Shown one piece after another: positions 57,971 to 64,000 of a stretch of 64,000 nt of DNA (its first letter is position 1; each line of letters starts with the position of its first letter). Both the position numbers and the translations under genes were made by a program. Source of the DNA: Phytomonas francai (Eukaryota; Euglenozoa; Kinetoplastea; Trypanosomatida; Trypanosomatidae); the NCBI GenBank assembly GCA_001766655.1, contig MJCC01000001.1:462724-526723 (forward strand), given 5' to 3'. The notes below the pieces were generated by a model. The model saw nothing but the letters and a program-made list of their open reading frames with translations. It did no database searches and was not told the origin of the DNA.

Positions 57971-58663
57971 TCAATTATCTTCTTCTTCCTCCGACATTTC
58001 CTCATCAGTTTCGCAGGTGTAAAAGAATTGTTGCCGGTGTTTAATAGTACCACGGTTGGGATTAACAACTCGAGTTAAAGAATCACTATCGGATTCCTCA
58101 GAACCATCAGAGTTCGCTTTGGCCTTGCTAACGTGCTCGGCATTGAAGCCGTTTTCAACTTTGGTAGCTCCAGGATCCGCGCCATGCACGCACGGGAGTT
58201 CTGAAGTTGTTGTAGAAGTAAGCTTGTTGTGCAAAGGCATACGCTCCACCGCACGACGATTCTCTATCGCTATGCTCTGGGCATGGGCTATGCGTTCTTT
58301 CCAGTCTGCATTAGCTGGATTCTTTAAAAAGTTATCCAGCTGCTCTGGCGATGGCTTGAACTGCACACACCCATCGGCTACAACTACTACATCCTTAATA
58401 CTCAACCAAATAACCTTGTGAAATTTTCTAGGAACATGAATAAGCACCTCTTGAAAGGGTTGCCCTTCTTTACTTTCGGAATTCCCCCCTGGCAAATCGG
58501 CACCCAAAACAGGCGTTAGGAGTATCACACGCACGTGTTGCCCATGAGGAGACTCCGCGCACACCGCTAGGGTTTCGTCTACCTTAGGGCCCTCCCATGC
58601 ATTGACATCCAAAAACTGCCTAGTGAGGTATTTAGCTCGATGTTTACGACCGGCCCCACTCAT
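57971..58663 (-). CDS. eIF1A-domain protein (EIF1AD-like)
   Basis: 230 residues. EIF1AD proteins carry the S1/OB fold of initiation factor eIF1A but act in late 40S maturation rather than as eIF1A itself. It opens MSGAGRKHRAKYLTRQFL (basic lead), then an OB-type core at about 40-110: HVRVILLTPVLGADLPGG, EVLIHVPRKFHKVIWLSIKD, VVVVADG. This matches the family order R-V-L-R-T-P-G, V-x-x-P-x-K-x-R-K-x-I-W-I-K-R-G-D and V-V-D. A helix and a long acidic, Ser-rich tail follow, ending DEEMSEEEEDN. The tail is typical of EIF1AD and absent from eIF1A of similar length. ATG at 58663. Confidence 0.85.
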   Translation of the reverse strand: MSGAGRKHRAKYLTRQFLDVNAWEGPKVDETLAVCAESPHGQHVRVILLTPVLGADLPGGNSESKEGQPFQEVLIHVPRKFHKVIWLSIKDVVVVADGCVQFKPSPEQLDNFLKNPANADWKERIAHAQSIAIENRRAVERMPLHNKLTSTTTSELPCVHGADPGATKVENGFNAEHVSKAKANSDGSEESDSDSLTRVVNPNRGTIKHRQQFFYTCETDEEMSEEEEDN

Positions 58664-58699
58664 TTTAAAACTTACAGAAATCGAAAAGCAGCGCCTATA

Positions 58700-58702
<3 letters not shown>

Positions 58703-58730
<28 letters not shown>
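58703..58730. repeat. (TA)n microsatellite
   Basis: About 14 AT units, 40 bp upstream of the eIF1A-domain gene start. Confidence 0.95.
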
Positions 58731-58733
<3 letters not shown>

Positions 58734-58802
58734 TGCTTAGCTGGGCTATTTACGGCAAGAACAAAAATGGAAAACCGAAAAAGTAGATTTAGTGATGCAT
58801 AA

Positions 58803-59111
58803 TCAGGTACCGCAGATATCTACGTCGGGAAAATATAGGAATAAAACCCAAACACAGCGCAAACATTCGTAACAAATTAGTGGTAAATGTAAGATTAAGC
58901 GAAGAATTAAGAACCTGATTAGGCATCTCCTTCTCTTTTTCTGTTGTAAAAAATGGAGAATATATGGGAAAAATGAAAAAAAGCAGTGGTTACCTATATT
59001 ATGCAAGTTCAACTGAAAGCCATTATAGTTGTATTTACACATGCCATGCCTAAACTCCATAAACACCCTGTAGATTAACACGTATGCCAAGGGTTGCCAT
59101 GGTTTCTCCAT
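58803..59111 (-). CDS. Doubtful small hydrophobic frame
   Basis: 102 codons starting MEKPWQPLAYVLIYRVFMEF. The first half is mixed, the second half is Leu/Phe/Arg-rich and looks like translated AT-rich spacer. On the coding strand a T-run and GGGACAG lie about 40 bp upstream, which could be an acceptor. No family recognised. Listed only because it is the best frame in a long spacer. Confidence 0.2.
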   Translation of the reverse strand: MEKPWQPLAYVLIYRVFMEFRHGMCKYNYNGFQLNLHNIGNHCFFSFFPYILHFLQQKKRRRCLIRFLILRLILHLPLICYECLRCVWVLFLYFPDVDICGT

Positions 59112-59743
59112 CTGGCAATCCTCGAAAAGCTCACGAGTGGCTTGGCATTAGCTGTCCCACCCCAAAAAAAAGTGAGGTACTGTGTGACGGAGGAAAATAT
59201 TTAAGGTTTAGAAATCAGAGAGCCCAAGGAGCATCTTGATGCAATAATAATAATGAAAAGGGAGCGTAGAAATGTTTTCCTGTGGATGGATTTGACTTCA
59301 ATACAAGACTCCAAGAGATCCCGCGAATATGCTTCTTGCGGGAATGGTCAAATTGGAATGCTCAGAGGTAACGCAAAAACGTAATGTATAATCGAAACTA
59401 GTCACCTATCAAAATGCATGAAAATACGTTTCATGGGTTCGTCGGCGTGCCCTCTTATAAAAATATATTGAAACATAAGGGAGCTGGCAGGTATCGAATT
59501 TAATATTTTCCATTTCCAGTCTCATGAGTTAAAATCAAAAACTGTGCAGTTATTAGAATTATGGTAAAATGTTAAAACTACAACCCTTCCTAAATGAGAT
59601 GAAAAGTAGCTGAGAATTGAAAGTGTAAAAAGTGGTGGATTTTTAATCTTTAGACCAAGGTTTACTGAAAAATTAGCTCAGTGAGCCTATTTTTAGCATA
59701 AGAATGAAAAAGGATTCAGCCATATTGTACCTCATCTATTTAT

Positions 59744-59746
<3 letters not shown>

Positions 59747-59774
<28 letters not shown>
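59747..59774. repeat. (TA)n microsatellite
   Basis: About 14 AT units, about 320 bp downstream of the histone H1 stop. Confidence 0.95.
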
Positions 59775-59778
<4 letters not shown>

Positions 59779-60097
59779 ATGTATTATAATTTTTCGATCA
59801 TAAATGAAGAAATATATAGATGTGTGTTCATTCAAATTGTCTAATTGTAAATATTTTTCACTACAAAGAAACATAAAAATGTTTAAGAATTAAAAAGATA
59901 AATAAAAATAATCTATAAAGAAAAGGATTCTAGCAAAGCATGTCCGCTGAAAGAAGTACAAAAAAAAAGGAAGCTATATCTATAAGGCTTTCAAGAACAG
60001 TGCGATGTTAAATTTTGTATAGCATATTTTACACGTACTGATAAAGAAATAAGCGCCTTTCCCCTCGCCTTCCTATTAGCAAAGACTCTTTATAGAT

Positions 60098-60549
60098 TTA
60101 GGCCTTCTTCATAGCCTTCTTGGTAGCCGCCTTTTTGCCAACAACCTTCTTGGCGGATGCCTTTTTGCCAACAACCTTCTTGGCGGGTGCTTTCTTNNNN
60201 NNNNNNNNNNNNNNNNNNNNNNNNCAACCTTCTTGGCGGATGCCTTTTTGCCAACAACCTTCTTGGCGGGTGCTTTCTTAGGAGCAACCTTCTTGGCGGA
60301 TGCCTTTTTGGCGGATACCTTCTTGGGGGACGCCTTCACGCCAGCAACCTTCTTGGCAACAGACCGTACCACTGCCTTCTTCAAAGAAGCTTTCTTAGCT
60401 GCAACCTTCTTGGCAGATGCCTTACTGGGAGACGACTTTTTAGGGGATGCTTTTTTGGGGGACACCTTCTTAGGAGACACACGAGGCGAGCGCTTTGAGG
60501 GGTTCCCGCTAACGGCGGAGTGAAGGTTCTGGGATGCATAAGAGGGCAT
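60098..60549 (-). CDS. Histone H1, kinetoplastid type (lysine-rich tail only; internal gap)
   Basis: About 142 residues if the gap is five bases. Kinetoplastid H1 lacks the winged-helix globular domain and consists of the Lys/Ala/Pro-rich tail that compacts chromatin. After [15 protein letters not shown] come SPKK-type elements (phosphorylatable), then repeated AKKV, PKKA and GKKA units, ending [11 protein letters not shown] 60-bp (20-residue) unit built from [11 protein letters not shown] and VVGKKASA is repeated. A 28-N run (60197-60224) interrupts the repeat and throws the frame off; comparison with the preceding copy suggests five missing bases, which restores the frame to a TAA at 60098-60100. 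Copy number may be collapsed in assembly. ATG at 60549. Confidence 0.88.
60197..60224. other. Assembly gap (28 N) inside histone H1 repeats
   Basis: 28 N between two copies of a 60-bp repeat; the true content is probably 5 bp plus any whole repeat units. Confidence 0.95.
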
Positions 60550-61437
60550 TGATGTGAGTCTTTAGCTTTTCCTTGGGGTTTAAAAATCGAATTTTTTGTG
60601 AAAGGCAGCACACTTGAAAAGAAAAGAGATGTCAGTTTAGGAATAAGAAGTAGGGGATGATGCATTTCAGAGAGAAAAGAAGTTCACATGATAAATTTAG
60701 AATGCTTTAATATTGAAGTAAAATCTAAAAATTATCATTCGCACTGCAAATTTGGGGGCTCCTTAACTGTCACGTTTTCACTGGAAAATGAAGTGTTTAC
60801 ATTTAAAAATATGAAGCATTTAAGAATATATATATATATATATATTAAGAGAGGATATATTTATGTAATACGCGAAAAATTCAAATCACTAGGGACAATA
60901 CGCCCCCCAAAAAGAGGTAAAAATATTCTTTATACCCATTTTTTGTATCTAAAATACACATGACGAATTTGTGCATAAACCACTATATTTGTTGTTGTAC
61001 GGAAGCAGACTTATTAGCAGATAATTATGGCAAAGGATGGGGAAACCCCCGATACTGGTAAAAAACTTTCTTTCGCGAAATTCTTGCCAGAAAAAAAAAC
61101 TTTTTAAACACACAGCAAAGAAAGAAGTTTGATACGCGATTTTGATATTCGGTTATTAGTCACTTTGGGTACATTTTCATTTCGACACAATAAACTTATC
61201 GCATATATGTATGAATGTACATATATAATTTTATAATTCAGACTTCACTATGAAGGTTCCGTCATCACGTTGGTCCTTCTTTTTTAAGGAAGTTAGTACT
61301 GAACCGAAATTCCAGCAGGCGAAATATCAAACGTAAGCAAACAAATAGGCATCCATGCCTCAAAATCTCACGCGGCCCCTTCAACTCCACATAAAAAAAA
61401 AAAAAAAAGAAACAGTAATTCCGAAATGAAAATATAC
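60550..61437. other. Intergenic spacer
   Basis: 888 bp, AT-rich, with (TA)n and an A16 run near 61393-61408 in the 3' flank of the RING gene. No gene seen. Confidence 0.7.
60825..60845. repeat. (TA)n microsatellite
   Basis: About 10 AT units, 276 bp upstream of the H1 start. Confidence 0.95.
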
Positions 61438-62262
61438 TTACATCATGCTACAGGAGTTCTCGCTTTTTCGAGGGAGGTGTGCAGAGTAATTCTGTCCGCC
61501 TCGAATCCCGGAAGAGAGCGTGAGCTGCACCGGCGCGCGGCTGGAAGGGCGGTGCCCGCCCCCCCCGCGACGGATCCCGCGGAAGTGGCCCGCGGTGCCT
61601 GGCGGGGGCGAGGAACCCTCGGCCGGCCGCCCTCCCCGCAGCATCCGCCGCAGGTAGAGCCTCTGCAGCCGGAGCGCGTAGGCCTCGTCCGCGTCGAGGG
61701 CCCTCGCGTGGGGCGCCCGCGCGCCGTCCTCGAGCACGCCCACCCCGTGCAGGGTCTCCGCGCTGCACACCGGGCACACGTTGCTCCGCTGCTTCCACGC
61801 GAGCAGGCAGGGCAGGTGGAAGCGGTGGTGGCAGCTCCCGCTGATCCCCGGGTTCTCGCTGTTGTAGGGCTCCAGACAGATGTAACACTCCTCCTCCTCC
61901 TCCTCCGTTTCCCCTACCGCCTCCTTTTCCTTTTCTTCCGTCCCGGCCTCCTCAGGGGCCGGCGGCGGGAGCACCACGAGGGGCTTCGCGCCCGTCACAC
62001 AATGTCCGGTCGTGGCGGGCTCGTCGGAGAGGGCGGAAAGCGCTAACGGCTGGGACTCCAATTCCCTAATGGATTGCTCACTTCCCATCACGTAAATAAG
62101 CCCTTTCGGCGATCTTCTCACCGAAGGCGCGTCCACCTCGAGGAAGGGGTAGCACTTCACGGGCGGATTGTCACCACCAAGTTTCTTTAGGCACCTCTGG
62201 GATCTTTCGGCGACAAGAGATGCTTCTAGGGTATTACTATCATGGATTGAGGCGAGGCTCAT
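61438..62262 (-). CDS. RING-H2 protein with C-terminal CaaX box (putative E3 ligase)
   Basis: 274 residues. The RING-H2 finger spans about 126-166: C126-x2-C129, C144-H-H-x2-H149-x2-C152, C163-x2-C166 (CYICLEPYN, CHHRFHLPCLLAW, CPVC), a full zinc-binding set of the E2-recruiting type. An acidic run (ETEEEEEE) precedes it. The C-terminal 90 residues are Arg/Gly-rich and end SENSCSMM: Cys271-Ser-Met-Met is a CaaX motif with X = Met, which favours farnesylation. No membrane span exists, so lipidation would be the membrane link. Substrates are unknown. The ATG at 62262 is the first Met; the TTG at 62349 is ignored. Confidence 0.8.
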   Translation of the reverse strand: MSLASIHDSNTLEASLVAERSQRCLKKLGGDNPPVKCYPFLEVDAPSVRRSPKGLIYVMGSEQSIRELESQPLALSALSDEPATTGHCVTGAKPLVVLPPPAPEEAGTEEKEKEAVGETEEEEEECYICLEPYNSENPGISGSCHHRFHLPCLLAWKQRSNVCPVCSAETLHGVGVLEDGARAPHARALDADEAYALRLQRLYLRRMLRGGRPAEGSSPPPGTAGHFRGIRRGGGGHRPSSRAPVQLTLSSGIRGGQNYSAHLPRKSENSCSMM

Positions 62263-63256
62263 TTGTATATTTATTGGTAGAGCCTTTATAATAAACGTTG
62301 CTTGTGGTATATATAGATATTTGTGTATATGATCAAAATGATTGCCCAAAATCCTATATTTCCCCCCTCCTTTTTGGACTGTGATAGGTATCAGGTTTAA
62401 CCTCTAAAAAAGGCCAATAAGTAAATAAATAAACTTTTAGCAAATAGTCGAAGCAAAACAATAACAAAAAAAAATAGTAAAATATTATTTACTTATGTAA
62501 CAATTTGTCTAAGGGTCTTCTTAAACACCGTAAATCAAAACTAATACAATGCCTTCAGTCTATAAAGAATAAAAAAATACAGCAAGGTAACTCAAATTGA
62601 TTTGCTATAAGATCCAAAGAAGAAATCTTCTTTGCTGATTAATGCTTCAGAGGCTTCTATTATTAATAATAATAAACTCCCTTGTATTATCTGAGTTGTG
62701 TATATGTCTTAGACCTTTTTGATACAAGCAAACTGCAAAAAAAAGGAAGCAATCTACTTTTCGGAAAAAAAAAACCCACTGCAATGAAAGAGGTTGTGAA
62801 GGGTAATCGAATCGAAGTGGAATTCATTGTAAAAGCAAATATATTCATAATTTAAAAAATGAATGGTTACAGTGTTTTTTTTTAAAGGACATAAAGTGAA
62901 TCAATGAATAATTTAAAAGCAAGCTGGGATGCGATAAATTATGTACCTATGATCCAAAATAGGCCAGATTTTGTGGTGGTGCTTCTGGTCCCTACTCCAG
63001 CGCCTGTCGATGCCTTACTAAACTCTGATAAGTTATCCATGAGCGCTCAACATATTGCATATACTTGAGCCCATAACAAAGGAAAAGGCTTGTAATACGC
63101 GCGAACGTGCATTATGTTATACTTTATCTAAGCAATAAAATTAGTTCTCACTCGTTAAAACAGTATTTTCCCCTTTGTAAGAATTGTCTACTGAGCATCC
63201 ATCCAGGATTCCCTTGAAATTACCATATTCTTTATTATCACTCTTCATTAAGCTCC
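62263..63256. other. Intergenic spacer
   Basis: 994 bp, AT-rich apart from about 62930-63110. Small frames of 33-54 codons occur on both strands there without support. No tRNA recognised. Confidence 0.6.
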
Positions 63257-64000
63257 CTACATGAGAGGCGCCACTTCGAGCCCCTCACGGTCTTTAATAA
63301 CGGCGATGATGGCAGAGGTATGAAGGCAACCCATTTCACATACAATCATATCCACATACATAGCAGGGGTAAGGTCGTACAAATATCCGGATGCACACGA
63401 GGACCGGTGGTATATCGCGTTGACGTCTTTCCACGGGTAGCAATCCTCCGAGATCCGGTGCTGCGGGTCGTTTGCGATTAGTCGTGGAGGGGAAAGGTTC
63501 CGTATCATCGGACTGTGGGCCCCACTCGAGTTAAACGAGGATTGATCGCGAATATCGACGAGCTTGGTGTTCTGCGCGAGATTCCCGATCCAGACCTCGG
63601 CCGCGAACTTGTAGCTCTCCGCGAAGCAGAGGACGGGCTTCCGAAAGGACTTCGCGCAGGCCGCCACGAGGGCCGTCCCGCAGCGACTGAACACATCCCC
63701 GCTCTGCAGAACTGTGGCAGCGCCGATGAAGACTTTGGTGCACTTCGGGATCAGCATACAGCACGCCGTGATGAGGCCGTAGGTGACGTGAATCCCGGCG
63801 TCGGAAAGCTTCTGCGCGAGCATGCGGCCCTCAAAAAGGGGGCCGGAGTCCACGACAATGACGCGCTTCGGCCTCCGCTGCGGATCCTCGACGCGGGAGA
63901 GCAGAATAAACTCCACGGCGCTGCTGCGCCCAAAGACTAGAATCGTGTCCTGGTTGGTTACGTAGGGCAGCGACCTATCCTCGACGATGGTCTTGATCGA
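63257..64000 (-). CDS. eIF2B subunit delta, C-terminal part (5' end outside window)
   Basis: The frame is open to base 64000, giving about 247 residues of the C-terminal Rossmann-like half. eIF2B is the GTP-exchange factor for eIF2; delta is one of its regulatory alpha/beta/delta subunits. The family run is clear: DTILVFGRSSAVEFILL, then RPKRVIVVDSGPLFEGRMLA, TYGLITACCMLIPKCTKVF, IGAATVLQSGDVFSRCGTAL, KPVLCFAESYKFAAEVW and YDLTPAMYVDMIVCEMGCLH. These fit delta better than alpha or beta (the DVTPPELVDLVITELG region and the long insertion before it). Codons are ordinary for the window. The start lies to the right of the window. Confidence 0.9.
   Translation of the reverse strand, partial: SIKTIVEDRSLPYVTNQDTILVFGRSSAVEFILLSRVEDPQRRPKRVIVVDSGPLFEGRMLAQKLSDAGIHVTYGLITACCMLIPKCTKVFIGAATVLQSGDVFSRCGTALVAACAKSFRKPVLCFAESYKFAAEVWIGNLAQNTKLVDIRDQSSFNSSGAHSPMIRNLSPPRLIANDPQHRISEDCYPWKDVNAIYHRSSCASGYLYDLTPAMYVDMIVCEMGCLHTSAIIAVIKDREGLEVAPLM

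Larger units (their letters stand above)
58664..60097. other. Long intergenic region downstream of histone H1
   Basis: 1434 bp, the longest spacer here, AT-rich with two (TA)n tracts. It holds one 102-codon frame (listed separately) and a 6-bp stem at 59319-59324/59338-59343 with a 13-nt loop of unknown meaning. No tRNA, snoRNA or rRNA recognised. Confidence 0.6.

Noticed and set aside
59221..59392. 44-codon + strand frame and a 6-bp stem downstream of H1
   Set aside because: Too short; the stem (loop 13) does not match the classical histone 3' stem-loop.
62904..63068. 54-codon + strand frame (MNNLKASWDA...)
   Set aside because: Wrong strand for the unit, no splice signal, no family.
1..64000. 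tRNA, rRNA, CRISPR or transposon genes
   Set aside because: No convincing cloverleaf, rRNA segment, repeat-spacer array, reverse transcriptase or transposase motif was found by reading.

Overview
The window is nuclear DNA of a flagellated kinetoplastid, most likely a trypanosomatid. Every recognisable gene is a single uninterrupted reading frame. Genes are strung head to tail on one strand for tens of kilobases: three on + up to base 8002, then every supported gene on - from 8176 to the right edge. Starts are preceded by pyrimidine tracts ending in AG, as expected for spliced-leader trans-splicing. There is a histone H1 made only of the lysine-rich tail and an intraflagellar transport protein (IFT88). 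I cannot name the genus. Coding DNA is a patchwork of very GC-rich and moderate stretches, and intergenic DNA is AT-rich with many (TA)n and poly-G/C tracts. Four N runs mark assembly gaps, and two of them break genes.

Layout. 1-8002 (+): PIKfyve/Fab1 lipid kinase (left end cut by the window), a TMEM222-type membrane protein, and VPS18 of HOPS/CORVET. 8003-8175: a 173-bp convergent strand switch where the two polycistronic units meet. 8176-24790 (-): a hypothetical basic protein, glucose-6-phosphate 1-epimerase, a DUF1295 membrane protein, a minimal XRN exoribonuclease, a kinetoplastid hypothetical, a probable degenerate gene (16.5-17.9 kb), a TFIIIC-subunit-6-like protein, a TatD nuclease, exocyst Sec6 and a small membrane protein. 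25078-38000 (-): a large hypothetical, a tail-anchored hypothetical, the NVL/Rix7 AAA ATPase, cysteine desulfurase NFS1, and an unusual NSF-like double AAA protein with a signal sequence. 38583-57636 (-): a large mitochondrial-looking TPR protein split by an assembly gap, a protein with acidic and lysine-rich regions, TSR2, IFT88, a proline-rich protein with a Sec16-like motif, a JMJD4-type dioxygenase, and an FHIP/RAI16-like protein broken at an 18-C homopolymer. 57971-64000 (-): an eIF1A-domain protein, histone H1, a RING-H2 protein ending in a CaaX box, and the C-terminal part of eIF2B-delta (cut by the right edge).

Functionally the window mixes membrane traffic (PIKfyve, VPS18, Sec6, NSF-like, FHIP), ribosome biogenesis and translation (NVL, TSR2, eIF1AD, eIF2B-delta, JMJD4), Fe-S assembly (NFS1), the flagellum (IFT88) and chromatin (H1). 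Kinetoplastid polycistronic units are not functional operons, so neighbours need not share a pathway. Starts are given at ATG codons. Several frames run further upstream, but there they translate the pyrimidine tract of the splice signal. The most unusual items are the signal-sequence NSF-like protein with degenerate D1 motifs, the relic gene at 16.5-17.9 kb, the CaaX-tailed RING protein, the minimal XRN, and the abrupt GC mosaic inside conserved genes.
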